Source: Sphingomonas kaistensis
Lineage (GTDB): Bacteria; Pseudomonadota; Alphaproteobacteria; Sphingomonadales; Sphingomonadaceae
Direction of reading: 5' to 3'
NCBI RefSeq assembly: GCF_011927725.1
Contig: NZ_JAATJC010000001.1
Span: 62,001-126,000, forward strand
Length of the DNA: 64,000 nt
Shown here: piece by piece, positions 38,782 through 51,718 of the stretch
Position numbering within the stretch: the stretch's first letter is position 1
Layout of the letters: the number at the start of each line of letters is the position of its first letter
The notes under the pieces: generated by a model
The model's database searches: none
The model's input: only the letters and a program-made list of their open reading frames with translations
What the model was told of the DNA's origin: nothing
Translations under genes and position numbers: made by a program

Positions 38782-40431
38782 ATGAAGACGCTTCTGCTGG
38801 GCGCTGCCGCCCTCCTCCTCGCCGCCGCGCCTGCCTCGGCTGATCTCCTCGTCACCAACGTAAAGGGGGTCCGCGTGACCGCCGACCGCAAGGTCGAGCG
38901 CTTCACCGGCCTGCTGGTTGGCGACGACGGCAAGGTGAAGCGCGTGCTGCACGGCGAGATGTTCAAGCTGCCGGCGGGGACGCGGGTGCTGAATGGCGGC
39001 GGCAAGGTGCTGATGCCGGGGCTGATCGACGCCCACGGGCATGTGATGGGCTATGGCCTGGCGCTTGGTCGCCTCGACCTCACCGGCACCAGGAGCCTCG
39101 CCGAACTGCAGCAGCGGCTGCGCGATTATGCGGCGGCGAACCCGGACCTGCCGTGGATCACCGGTCGCGGCTGGAACCAGGAAATGTGGGCCGACAAGAA
39201 GTTTCCGACCAGCGCCGACCTCGATGCGGTGGTCAAGGATCGCCCGGTGTGGCTGGAGCGGGTCGACGGCCATGCCTCGGTCGGCAACAGCGCGGCCCTT
39301 GCGGCGGCGGGCGTCACCGCGGCGACGCGCGCGCCGAGCGGGGGCAAGATCGAGAACGGCCTGTTCGTGGACGCGGCGACCGCGCTGGTCGATGCGCATG
39401 TCCCCGCGCCGACTGCCGCCATGCACGACGCGGCGCTGCTCCGGGCGCAGGAGGCCCTGCTGTCGCGCGGACTGACCGCGGTCGCCGACATGGGCACCAG
39501 CCTGCCCGAATGGCAGGCGCTGAACCGGGCCCAGCGCGACCGGACGCTGAAGCTGCGGGTCTTCTCCTACGCCAGCCAGGGCGTCTTGCTCGATTCGCAA
39601 AAGCCGGGCGCGGCGGGGCTCGGCGAAAAGGCGATGCTGCTCAAGGTGACCGGCGTGAAGCTGTATGCCGACGGGGCGCTGGGCTCGCGCGGGGCATGGC
39701 TCAAGCAGCCTTACGCCGACGCGCCCGGCACCCGCGGCCTTCCCCTGCTGACGCCGGAGCAATTGCGGGTCCAGGCCGCCGCCGCTCTGGCCTTGAACCG
39801 GCAGGTGGCGGTGCACGCGATCGGCGATGCGGCCAACGAGATGGTGCTGTCGGCCTTCGCAGCGGTCGGCTGCGGCGCCGGCGACAAGCGCTGCCGGGTC
39901 GAGCATGCGCAGATCATCGACGTTCCCGACCTCAAGCGCTTCGCCGCCGGCAAGGTCGTGCCGTCGATGCAGCCGGTGCACCAGACCAGCGACCGGCTGA
40001 TGGCCGAAGCGCGGCTTGGCGCCAATCGCCTCGGCGGGGCCTATGCCTGGCAGACGCTGGCCAGAAGCGGTGTCAGGGTGCCGCTCGGCTCCGACTTCCC
40101 GGTCGAGGACCCCAATCCCTTCCCCGGCCTTGCTGCCGCGATCAGCCGGCAGGGCGTCGACGATCAACCGGCGGGTGGCTGGCGGCCGTGGGAACGCCTC
40201 AGCCTCGGGCAGGCGATCGCCGGTTTCACCCGCGACGCGGCGTGGGCGAGCTTTGCCGACAAGGAGATGGGCGGGCTCGACGTCGGGCAGCAGGCCGACT
40301 TCATCCTGGTCGACCGCGATCCGGCGGCGGTGTCGGCGCATGACCTGGCCCGCACGCAGGTGCTGGAAACCTGGATCGCGGGTCAGAAGGCATGGGAGAA
40401 GACGCCGACGGTGACGCCCGAGCGGGGCTGA
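38782..40431 (+). CDS. Amidohydrolase family protein (YtcJ-like), exported
   Basis: This 549-residue metal-dependent hydrolase of the Amidohydro_3 group has a signal peptide (about 1-20). The first metal-binding HxH lies in PGLIDAHGHVMG (His85 and His87). VAVHAIGD and VPLGSDFPVEDPNP hold the later His and Asp ligands. The substrate (amide, carbamate or formyl group) is unknown. I prefer ATG 38782 over a GTG at 38776. Its stop codon abuts the stop of the convergent reductase gene with no base between. Confidence 0.88.
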   Translation: MKTLLLGAAALLLAAAPASADLLVTNVKGVRVTADRKVERFTGLLVGDDGKVKRVLHGEMFKLPAGTRVLNGGGKVLMPGLIDAHGHVMGYGLALGRLDLTGTRSLAELQQRLRDYAAANPDLPWITGRGWNQEMWADKKFPTSADLDAVVKDRPVWLERVDGHASVGNSAALAAAGVTAATRAPSGGKIENGLFVDAATALVDAHVPAPTAAMHDAALLRAQEALLSRGLTAVADMGTSLPEWQALNRAQRDRTLKLRVFSYASQGVLLDSQKPGAAGLGEKAMLLKVTGVKLYADGALGSRGAWLKQPYADAPGTRGLPLLTPEQLRVQAAAALALNRQVAVHAIGDAANEMVLSAFAAVGCGAGDKRCRVEHAQIIDVPDLKRFAAGKVVPSMQPVHQTSDRLMAEARLGANRLGGAYAWQTLARSGVRVPLGSDFPVEDPNPFPGLAAAISRQGVDDQPAGGWRPWERLSLGQAIAGFTRDAAWASFADKEMGGLDVGQQADFILVDRDPAAVSAHDLARTQVLETWIAGQKAWEKTPTVTPERG

Positions 40432-42429
40432 TCAGCGCCGCGCGGCGGTGGCGCGCTCGATCAGCATGGCGGGCGTGAGCACCTGGGGCAGTTCCTCGGG
40501 CTCGGCGGCGCCGGGCGCGTACCATAGGTAGAGCGGGATCGCGCCGCGCCCGCGGCTGTCGAGGAAGCGGGTGATCGCCGGGTCGGCGTTGGTCCAGTCG
40601 GCGACCAGGACTTCGGCGTTGGCGGCCTTCAGCGCATCGCGGACCGGTTCGCGGTCGATGGTGCTGGCTTCGTTGACCTTGCAGCTGAGGCACCAGTCGG
40701 CGGTGAAGTAGACGAACACCGGGCGCCCGGCGGCGCGGGCGGCGGCGACCTTGGCCTCGCTCCACGCTTCCCCGGCACTGCCACGCTGGGTGACCGCCAT
40801 TTCCCCGCGACCGATCCCGAGCAGCGGCACGGCGACCAGCAGGAGAAGAGCAACCACCGGGGCGCTGAGCGCTGGCTGGCCCGCATCCTGGCGGCGGCCG
40901 GCGAACAGCAAGGCAGCGGCGAGCAGGGCGGCCGAGACGAGGCCGAGCAGGATCGCACTCGTCCCGCCCTGCCGCCACAGCAGCCACAAGGCAGCAAGCG
41001 CCGACAGCGCCATCGGCACTGCGAGGATGCGCTGGAGCCGCGCCATCCACGGACCGGGCCTGGGCAGCCGCTTGCGCAAGGACGGCACGAAGGCGAGCAG
41101 GAGGAACGGCAGCGCAAGGCCAAGGCCGAGGCCGGCGAAGACCAGCAACGCGCCGGCAGCCGGCAACAGCAGCGCGGTGCCCAGTGCCGCGCCCATGAAC
41201 GGACCGGCGCAGGGCGTCGCCACGAAGGCTGCGAGTGCGCCGGTCGCAAAGCCAGAGCGCGGGTTACCCTCGCCGCCCAGCACCGGAAGCTTGAACAGGC
41301 CGAGCAGGTTGAGGGTGATCGCGACCGCCAGCAGGAACAGCAGCAAGACCGTGCGCGGGTCCTGCAACTGGAACGCCCAGCCGGCAGCGCTGCCCCCGGC
41401 CCGGACCAGCAGCAGGACGGCGCCCAGCGCGCCGGTGCCGACGATGGCGCCGAGCGTGTAGCCGAGCGCATCGGCACGCGCCTCGCGCTCCTCCCCGCCG
41501 GCGCGGGCGAGCGCCAGGGCTTTCAGCGCAAGGATGGGAAACACGCAGGGCATGAGGTTGAGGATCAACCCGCCGGCCACCGCGCCGAGAAAGGCGAACA
41601 GCAGCAGGCGCCAGGTCTCGCCCCCACCGACCGTGCTGCCGCCCTCGGGCACGGCGCCGGGCGCGGCGGCGAAACGCAGCGCGCGACCGGTACCGAGGTC
41701 GATCACGCCCTCGAAGCCCGCGGCCGGTGCCTGCGCCAGTGGAAGCTCGGCGATCAGGCGGTCCGGGGTACGGCGAAAGGCCTGCGCGTCGGCATAGCGG
41801 ACGACGTCGCCGGTGATGGCGTAGAGGTAGGGCGCCGTGACCGCGACGCTTTCGGGCAGCGGGATCGCGACCTGTAGCCGGTCGCCGGCCACTGCGAACG
41901 TGCCGGGGGAGCCGAGCGGCTGGGGCAGCTTTGCGCGCCAGCCGTCGAAGCGCAGGTCGGTCGGGCCGCTTCCGACCGGCAGGTCCAGCACCACCGAACC
42001 GCGTTCGGGGACGCACACCTGGTCGGTGCAGACGAGGTAATCGAGGGTTGCCCGGATCGGCAGCACGCCGCTGGCATCGGCCGGAACCCTGAGCCGGGAG
42101 AGGACGGCATAAGGCCCCTTGAACACATGGTTCATGAGGTCGGCGACGATCAGGCGGGTCGGGACGGGATAGCGCAGCGGCCCCGCCGAGGCGCCGGGGG
42201 GAAGCTGCCACGCGACGCTCATCGGCTTGCCCGCGTCGCCGGGATTCTCCCAGTAACCGTGCCACCCGTCCTCGGGCACCATGACGAGGGCCAGTTCGAC
42301 CTCCTGGCCGGGGATGGCCGGACCCTCGGCGACCAAGGCAAGACCCATGTGGCGCGGCCCGCTGCCGAGCTGGGCGGCGGCGGGGACGGCGAGGACCAGC
42401 GCAAGGAGGAAAGCGAGCAGGCGGAGCAT
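40432..42429 (-). CDS. Thiol:disulfide reductase of the DsbD/ScsB type
   Basis: This 665-residue protein moves reducing equivalents from cytoplasmic thioredoxin across the inner membrane. A signal peptide is followed by a periplasmic N-terminal domain with a Cys pair (Cys134, Cys139 in VCTDQVC) and a membrane domain with the DsbD-type cysteines Cys295 (LMPCVFPIL) and Cys407 (TPCAGPF). The C-terminal thioredoxin domain has CLSC (Cys580, Cys583). The long N-terminal part and length resemble ScsB more than E. coli DsbD. I start at ATG 42429; the longer frame lacks a signal at its start. Confidence 0.93.
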   Translation of the reverse strand: MLRLLAFLLALVLAVPAAAQLGSGPRHMGLALVAEGPAIPGQEVELALVMVPEDGWHGYWENPGDAGKPMSVAWQLPPGASAGPLRYPVPTRLIVADLMNHVFKGPYAVLSRLRVPADASGVLPIRATLDYLVCTDQVCVPERGSVVLDLPVGSGPTDLRFDGWRAKLPQPLGSPGTFAVAGDRLQVAIPLPESVAVTAPYLYAITGDVVRYADAQAFRRTPDRLIAELPLAQAPAAGFEGVIDLGTGRALRFAAAPGAVPEGGSTVGGGETWRLLLFAFLGAVAGGLILNLMPCVFPILALKALALARAGGEEREARADALGYTLGAIVGTGALGAVLLLVRAGGSAAGWAFQLQDPRTVLLLFLLAVAITLNLLGLFKLPVLGGEGNPRSGFATGALAAFVATPCAGPFMGAALGTALLLPAAGALLVFAGLGLGLALPFLLLAFVPSLRKRLPRPGPWMARLQRILAVPMALSALAALWLLWRQGGTSAILLGLVSAALLAAALLFAGRRQDAGQPALSAPVVALLLLVAVPLLGIGRGEMAVTQRGSAGEAWSEAKVAAARAAGRPVFVYFTADWCLSCKVNEASTIDREPVRDALKAANAEVLVADWTNADPAITRFLDSRGRGAIPLYLWYAPGAAEPEELPQVLTPAMLIERATAARR

Positions 42430-42499
42430 TCGCCGCGCTTCTACCCCGCTTGGCCGCCCCTCGTCACCCCGCACTTGGGGCCCGTCCAGAGGGGTGTGG

Positions 42500-45087
<2,588 letters not shown>

Positions 45088-45091
<4 letters not shown>

Positions 45092-46134
45092 GCGGCGATC
45101 ACCATGGGTTCGAGACCGGCGAGCCGGGTCTTCACGGGCACTTGGGGGAGCGCGCGGGGAGGCAGGTCGCGCACGAAGTCGGCGATGGCGCGGATGTGCG
45201 CCGGGGTGGAGCCGCAGCAACCGCCGAGGATGTTGACCTGGCCGCTCCTGGCCCACTCGCCAACCAGCGACGCGGTGGTCTCGGGCAACTCGTCATAGGC
45301 GCCGAGGTCGTTGGGCAGGCCGGCGTTGGGGTAGACCATCACCAGTGAATCGCAGCTGTCGGCCAGCGTGCGGACGTGCGGGCGGAGCTGTTCGGCGCCG
45401 AACGAGCAGTTGAGGCCGATGGTGACCGGCCGCGCATGGCGGACAGCGTGCCAGAAGGCCTCGACCGTGTGGCCCGACAGGTTGCGGCCGCTGAGGTCGG
45501 TGATGGTCATCGACAGCATGATCGGCAGGTCGCGGCCGAGCGCCTCGCCGGCCTCCAGCGCGGCCTTGATCCCGGCCTTGGCGTTCAGCGTGTCGAAGAT
45601 CGTCTCGATCAGGATGAAGTCGACCCCGCCCTCGACCAGCGCGTCGATCTGTTCGCGATAGACTTGCTTCAGCGTGTCGAAGTCGATCTCGCGGAAGCCG
45701 GGATCGTTAACGTCCGGCGACAGCGACAGCGTCTTGTTGGTCGGCCCGATCGCACCCGCGACAAAACGGCGGTGGCCGTCGCGGGCCTGGAACTCGTCGG
45801 CGACGCGGCGGGCGATCCGCGCGCTTTCCAGGTTGATTGCGCGAACGAGATGTTCGGCGCCGTAATCGGCCTGGCTGATGCGATTGGCGGAGAAGGTGTT
45901 GGTTTCGGCGATGTCGGCGCCACCCTCGAAATAGGCGCGGTGGATCGCCTCGGGCACGTCCGGGCGGGTCAGCGCCAGGATGTCGTTATTGCCCTTCTGG
46001 TCATGGCCAAGGCCAAGCGAGCCGGCATAATCCGCCTCGGCCAGGCCGCGGTTCTGGATCTCGGTCCCGAAAGCGCCGTCGATGACCAGGATGCGCTGGG
46101 CGGCGGCGGCCTGGAGGGCTTCACGCGCGCTCAC
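45088..46134 (-). CDS. metH: Homocysteine S-methyltransferase module of split MetH
   Basis: This 348-residue protein equals the N-terminal zinc domain of MetH. It has [12 protein letters not shown] at the start, ETNTF, and zinc-ligand cysteines Cys243 (GLNCSFG) and Cys306-Cys307 (GGCCG). It binds and activates homocysteine for methyl transfer from the cobalamin protein. GTG at 46134 overlaps the metF stop (GTGA). A frameshifted MetH is unlikely because the junction is a clean GTGA overlap with a proper new start. Confidence 0.94.
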
Positions 46135-47063
46135 TTGATCGCCTCCGCGGCTTCGCACGGCGCCCGCACGCCGAGCAGGTGGCAGATGGCATAGGCAAGC
46201 TCGGCCCGGTTGAGGGTGTAGAAGTGGAAATGGCGGATGCCCCCGGCATAGAGCTGGCCGCACAGTTCGGCGGCGACGGTGGCGGCGATCAGCTGGCGCG
46301 CGGCGGGAAGCGCGTCGAGGCCTTCGAACATCGCATCCATCCAGGCCGGGATCTCGGCCCCGCACAGCCCGGCGAACTTGCGGGTTTGGGCAACATTGCT
46401 GACGGGCAGGATGCCAGGGACGATCTGGGCATCTATTCCTGCCGCCGCGGCGCGGTCGCGGAAGCGGAAGAAATTGTCGGCCGAAAAGAAGAACTGGCTG
46501 ATTGCACGGGTCGCGCCGGCGTCGATCTTGCGCTTCAGATTGTCGAGGTCGCTGTCGGGACAGTCGGCCTGCGGGTGAACCTCGGGGTAGCAGGCGACGC
46601 TGATCTCGAACGGGGCGATCCTGGTCAGGCCCGCGACGAGGTCGGCGGCATTGGCATAGCCTTGCGGGTGCGGCGCATAGTCGCGGCCTTCCTCGGGCGG
46701 ATCGCCGCGCAGGGCGACGATATGGCGGACACCCGCGTCCCAATAGGCCCGCGCGATGTCGTCGATCTCGGCCTTGCTGGCATCGACGCAGGTGAGGTGC
46801 GCGGCGGCGGCGAGGCCGGTTTCACGAACGATCCGGGCGACGGTCTGATGGGTCCGCTCCCGGGTCGAGCCGCCGGCCCCGTAGGTGACCGACACGAAAC
46901 GGGGATTGAGCGGCTCGAGCATCTGGATCGAGCGCCACAGCGACTCGTTCATCGGGTCGGTCTTGGGCGGGAAGAATTCGAAGCTCACGTCGATGTCGCC
47001 GCGGGCATGGGCGAACAAGGGCGGCGGTTCGGCGGCCGGAAACGGCACCGGGGCGCTGCTCAT
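46131..47063 (-). CDS. metF: 5,10-methylenetetrahydrofolate reductase
   Basis: This 310-residue flavoprotein makes 5-methyltetrahydrofolate, the methyl donor for MetH. VSFEFFPPKT with its conserved Glu, SVTYGAGGSTRERT, LTCVDAS, ALRGDPP and ISQFFFSADNF are MetF motifs. ATG overlaps the regulator stop (ATGA). It sits between the SahR-type regulator and the MetH genes. Confidence 0.96.
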   Translation of the reverse strand: MSSAPVPFPAAEPPPLFAHARGDIDVSFEFFPPKTDPMNESLWRSIQMLEPLNPRFVSVTYGAGGSTRERTHQTVARIVRETGLAAAAHLTCVDASKAEIDDIARAYWDAGVRHIVALRGDPPEEGRDYAPHPQGYANAADLVAGLTRIAPFEISVACYPEVHPQADCPDSDLDNLKRKIDAGATRAISQFFFSADNFFRFRDRAAAAGIDAQIVPGILPVSNVAQTRKFAGLCGAEIPAWMDAMFEGLDALPAARQLIAATVAAELCGQLYAGGIRHFHFYTLNRAELAYAICHLLGVRAPCEAAEAIK

Positions 47064-48028
47064 GCGGCCTTCCTTTCCTGGTCGAGACGGGGGGTGCGGA
47101 CGCCGGCCCACAAGGTGACGGTCAATTCTCCGCCCTTGAGGTGGCGGACCACCTTGCCGTCGAGCCCCGCGGCGGCGAGCCAGCCGAGCACCGCCTCGTC
47201 GGAAAAGCCGAGGCGCGCGTGCTGGGCGGAATCGCGCAATTCCTCCCGCTCATGCGGTGCGAAATCGATGATCAGCAATCGCCCTCCCGCACGGAGCAGG
47301 CGCGCCCCTTCGGCGACCGCGGCGGCGGGGGAATGGGCGTAATGGAGCACCTGGTGCAGCAGCACGACGTCGGCCTCGGCGTCGGGCAGCGGAAGCGCGT
47401 ACATGTCGCCTTGGCGGAGCGAGACGGCCTCGACGCCCGCCTGCTCCAGCTTGACCCGGGCCAGGCGGAGCATTTCGGTGGAGCGGTCGATCCCGATGCT
47501 GCGGGTGGCGGCGGCGCCGAACAGTTCGATCATCCGCCCGGTGCCGGTGCCGATGTCGACCAGTTGCCCGATCGCACCGTCGCCCAGCGCCTCGCGGATC
47601 GCTTCCTCGACCTGCGCGTCCGCGACATGCAGCGAGCGGATCTGGTCCCATTCGGCGGCGTGGGCAGCGAAATAGCGGGCGGCGGCCTCGGCCCGGTCGG
47701 CGCGCACCGCGGCGAGCCGGGCGCGATCGGCCGCGAACTGGCGGGTGGTGACGGCGTCGGCCGCGACCTCCCACAGGCCCGTCAGCGCATCGACCAGCGC
47801 GGGCTCGCCCAGCTGCAGGAATACCCAGCTACCTTCCTTGCGCCGCTCGACCAGGCGGGCGTCGGCAAGGATCTTGAGGTGGCGGCTGACCCGCGGCTGG
47901 CTTTGCGCAAGAACCTGCGCAAGCTCGCCGACGGTCAGCTCCATCTCCTTGAGAAGGGCGAGCAGGCGAAGCCGGCTGGGATCGGCCAGGGCCTGGAACA
48001 GGTCGGCCAGCGGAAGCGGGATGGTCAT
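47060..48028 (-). CDS. sahR: ArsR-type regulator fused to SAM methyltransferase domain (SahR-like)
   Basis: This 322-residue fusion has an N-terminal ArsR winged HTH (LADLFQALADPSRLRLLALLKEMELTVGELAQVL... PRVSRHLKIL, residues about 5-90) and a C-terminal class I methyltransferase fold (VDIGTGTGRMIELFG and later VVLLHQVLHY). This is the architecture of SahR, which represses methionine-cycle genes and responds to S-adenosylhomocysteine. Its place as first gene of a metF-metH operon and the 20-bp palindrome 10 bases upstream support that. The symbol is assigned by architecture and context. Confidence 0.88.
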   Translation of the reverse strand: MTIPLPLADLFQALADPSRLRLLALLKEMELTVGELAQVLAQSQPRVSRHLKILADARLVERRKEGSWVFLQLGEPALVDALTGLWEVAADAVTTRQFAADRARLAAVRADRAEAAARYFAAHAAEWDQIRSLHVADAQVEEAIREALGDGAIGQLVDIGTGTGRMIELFGAAATRSIGIDRSTEMLRLARVKLEQAGVEAVSLRQGDMYALPLPDAEADVVLLHQVLHYAHSPAAAVAEGARLLRAGGRLLIIDFAPHEREELRDSAQHARLGFSDEAVLGWLAAAGLDGKVVRHLKGGELTVTLWAGVRTPRLDQERKAA

Positions 48029-48037
48029 CACATAACG

Positions 48038-48057
48038 ATATAAAGATATCTTTATAT
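48038..48057. promoter_or_regulatory. Perfect 20-bp palindrome, candidate SahR operator
   Basis: ATATAAAGATATCTTTATAT is a perfect palindrome 9 bases before the regulator ATG (48028). Its AT-rich sequence stands out sharply from the surrounding GC-rich DNA. It lies where RNA polymerase or early elongation would be blocked, as expected for autorepression of sahR-metF-metH. Confidence 0.8.
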
Positions 48058-48229
48058 GCACAAGCATTTGCAGGCCGGTTTTCGGTTCGTCGCAAAAGAG
48101 AATTGCGTCGGGGCCGCACCTCACCTAAATCCGCGCGCTGGCCAGACCCAAATATGGGCGGGTCGCTTGGGTACCCGAGCTCGTCTCAAGGGGAGCGACG
48201 GGCCCGAAAACATAGGGATGGAAACCGAT

Positions 48230-48505
48230 ATGAAGAAGTTTGCGATCGCCGCCGTTGCGGTTCTGGGTCTGGGCCTCGCTGCTTGCCAGGACAATGCGCC
48301 TGACAACGCCGTCTCGACCGAGAACACCATCGAGACCGAAGCTGCTGCCGACACCAACGCCGCCATTGCCGGCACCGAGAACCTCGGCGCCGCTGCGGAC
48401 AACGCCCTCGACGCCGCTGGCAACAGCCTGTCGAACGCCGGCAACTCGATCGAGAACGCCGCTGAAGACGTCGCCAACGGCCAGGACAACGTCGCGGGTC
48501 AGTAA
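48230..48505 (+). CDS. Small Ala/Asn-rich lipoprotein
   Basis: This 91-residue protein starts MKKFAIAAVAVLGLGLAAC, a lipoprotein signal with Cys19. The mature part is built almost only of Ala, Asn, Asp, Glu, Ser and Gly, with repeats of AGNS/AADN/NAAED type giving an amphipathic, probably helical or disordered tail. It resembles entericidin-like or LEA-like stress lipoproteins. I start at ATG 48230; another in-frame ATG at 48218 is possible. It is monocistronic with its own terminator. Confidence 0.8.
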   Translation: MKKFAIAAVAVLGLGLAACQDNAPDNAVSTENTIETEAAADTNAAIAGTENLGAAADNALDAAGNSLSNAGNSIENAAEDVANGQDNVAGQ

Positions 48506-48534
48506 GACCTTCGACGCCTGACAAGGCATCAAAG

Positions 48535-48568
48535 AAGGGCCGTCCGGGAAACCGGGCGGCCCTTTCTC
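48535..48568 (+). terminator. Intrinsic terminator after the lipoprotein gene
   Basis: A 13-bp stem (one G-T pair) capped by a GAAA tetraloop and followed by CTTTCTCTT lies 30 bases after the stop. Confidence 0.88.
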
Positions 48569-48587
48569 TTGGAAGGAAGCCGAAAAA

Positions 48588-48893
48588 GTGAGCGACGACG
48601 ACTACGTCTATGACGAGGACAGCGGCGAGTGGCTGCCGGCCGCCGAGCTTGCCCGGCGCGGCGCGCCTGCGGCGGCTGCGGTCGAGGTGCGCGACGCGGT
48701 CGGCAACCTCCTTGCCGACGGCGACCAGGTGACGCTGATCAAGGATCTCGACGTCAAGGGCGCGGGGCAGACGCTGAAGCGGGGAACGCTGATCAAGTCG
48801 ATCCGGCTGACCGGCGACAGCCAGGAGATCGACTGCAAGTTCGACGGGATCAAGGGCCTGGTCCTGCGCGCCGAGTTCGTCCGCAAGCGCTGA
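48588..48893 (+). CDS. PhnA/YjdM C-terminal-domain protein
   Basis: This 101-residue protein contains the PhnA (YjdM) domain: VEVRDAVGNLLADGDQVTLIKDLDVKGAGQTLKRGT and IDCKFDGIKGLVLRAEFVRKR. The zinc-ribbon half of YjdM is replaced by a short acidic segment. Despite its name, the domain is not required for phosphonate use and its role is unknown. GTG start 48588 follows GGAAGGAAG. Confidence 0.85.
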   Translation: MSDDDYVYDEDSGEWLPAAELARRGAPAAAAVEVRDAVGNLLADGDQVTLIKDLDVKGAGQTLKRGTLIKSIRLTGDSQEIDCKFDGIKGLVLRAEFVRKR

Positions 48894-48939
48894 ACGCCGG
48901 GCGCTGGCCTTCGCGCCGGGGCGCGGTCATGGTGGGGTG

Positions 48940-49566
48940 ATGAAGCATTTCCTCGACCGCGAGTGGCTTGCACCCAATGTCATGCGGGTTGCGATCGACC
49001 CGGCCATTCCGGCCGGCTTCGTCGACCTGGCGGCCGATCCCGTCCCGCCCTCCTATCATGTCGAACGCCCGGCCTGGAGCAGCGACATACGCTGGATCTC
49101 GTCGGCCGATGAAGCCAGCTTCGCGCGGTTCCAGGCGGCGTTCGACGCGCTCGACGTCGCCCGCCACGTGGCGGATTATGTCGCCGTCGATCGCGCGATC
49201 CGGCTCTACCAGGGCTTCGTGGTGGCGCGCAGCCTGTGCCGCGAGCCTGACTTTCACGTCGACTGGGACGCCACCGGCAACCAGGCCTTCACCCTGATCA
49301 CCCCGATCGGATCGCCCAAGCCGGGCTTCGGCCTGCTGTTCAAGACCCTGACCGGGGAAACCCGCAGCTATGATTATCGCGAGGGCGAGGCGGTAATCTT
49401 CGGCGACCAGTTCCTGCATTCGACCCAGCCCGGCCAGTCGGAGGATCCCACCGCGCTACTGAGCTTCACTTTCGGTACCGACCGGATGGAGGACTGGCCG
49501 GCGATCCGGAAGACCGCGGGCTTCCAGGGCGGCCGGGTGCGGCGCCCCGACGGCGTGCTGGAGTAA
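48940..49566 (+). CDS. Uncharacterised protein, possible Fe(II)/2-oxoglutarate-oxygenase-like
   Basis: I do not recognise this 208-residue soluble protein. It carries His106-Val-Asp108 (DFHVDW) and a distal His160 (FGDQFLHST), spaced like the iron-binding HxD...H triad of cupin-fold 2-oxoglutarate oxygenases, with beta-rich sequence between (FTLITPIGS, GEAVIFGD). No clear 2-oxoglutarate-binding Arg is obvious at the usual distance. I use ATG 48940; a GTG directly before it would add one residue. It shares a terminator with convergent groEL. Confidence 0.7.
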   Translation: MKHFLDREWLAPNVMRVAIDPAIPAGFVDLAADPVPPSYHVERPAWSSDIRWISSADEASFARFQAAFDALDVARHVADYVAVDRAIRLYQGFVVARSLCREPDFHVDWDATGNQAFTLITPIGSPKPGFGLLFKTLTGETRSYDYREGEAVIFGDQFLHSTQPGQSEDPTALLSFTFGTDRMEDWPAIRKTAGFQGGRVRRPDGVLE

Positions 49567-49575
49567 GGCACAAGA

Positions 49576-49608
49576 AAAGGGCCCCGGCAGCATATGCCGA
49601 GGCCCTTT
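49576..49608. terminator. Bidirectional terminator between the HxD protein and groEL
   Basis: AAAGGGCC/GGCCCTTT and CGGCA/TGCCG pair with a single C-A mismatch between them and a 5-base loop. It is A-flanked on one side and T-flanked on the other. Confidence 0.88.
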
Positions 49609-49632
49609 CCGTTCGAAACAGAGAGGCGGGAC

Positions 49633-51288
<1,656 letters not shown>

Positions 51289-51329
51289 TCAAACTGTGGA
51301 AGTTGTCGAAGTTGTCGCAGTGCTGAAGC

Positions 51330-51617
51330 TCAGCTGACGATCCCGAGGATGTCGCTTTCCTTCATGATGATGAGGTCTTCGCCGTCGACCTTGACCTCGG
51401 TGCCCGACCACTTGCCGAACAGGATGCGGTCGCCGGCCTTGACCTCGAGCGGGGTGACCACGCCCTGGTCGTTGCGTGCGCCGGTGCCGACGGAAACGAC
51501 TTCGCCCTGCTGCGGCTTTTCCTGCGCGGTTTCGGGGATGATGATCCCGCCGGCGGTCTTTGCTTCGGCCTCGACCCTGCGGACGAGAACTCGATCGTGA
51601 AGCGGCCTGAAAGCCAT
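51330..51617 (-). CDS. groS: Co-chaperonin GroES
   Basis: This 95-residue co-chaperonin has [29 protein letters not shown] with the mobile loop, and [25 protein letters not shown]. It caps the GroEL ring. It is first in the operon, directly after the CIRCE-like repeat. Confidence 0.98.
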   Translation of the reverse strand: MAFRPLHDRVLVRRVEAEAKTAGGIIIPETAQEKPQQGEVVSVGTGARNDQGVVTPLEVKAGDRILFGKWSGTEVKVDGEDLIIMKESDILGIVS

Positions 51618-51655
51618 GTGCTAGCCCCTATGCAAGTTGCTTGATGAATGGTTCC

Positions 51656-51684
51656 GCTGGCACTCGCTTGGGGAGAGTGCCAGC
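51656..51684. promoter_or_regulatory. CIRCE-type inverted repeat (HrcA operator) of groESL
   Basis: GCTGGCACTC and GAGTGCCAGC are perfect inverted repeats separated by 9 bases, 39 bases before groES. This matches the CIRCE form GCACTC-N9-GAGTGC, with the usual TTA/TAA flanks changed to CTG/CAG. Repression by HrcA with induction on heat shock is expected. Confidence 0.9.
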
Positions 51685-51718
51685 GTCGCCCGGCATATGG
51701 TTGGGGGTCGGCGGAACG

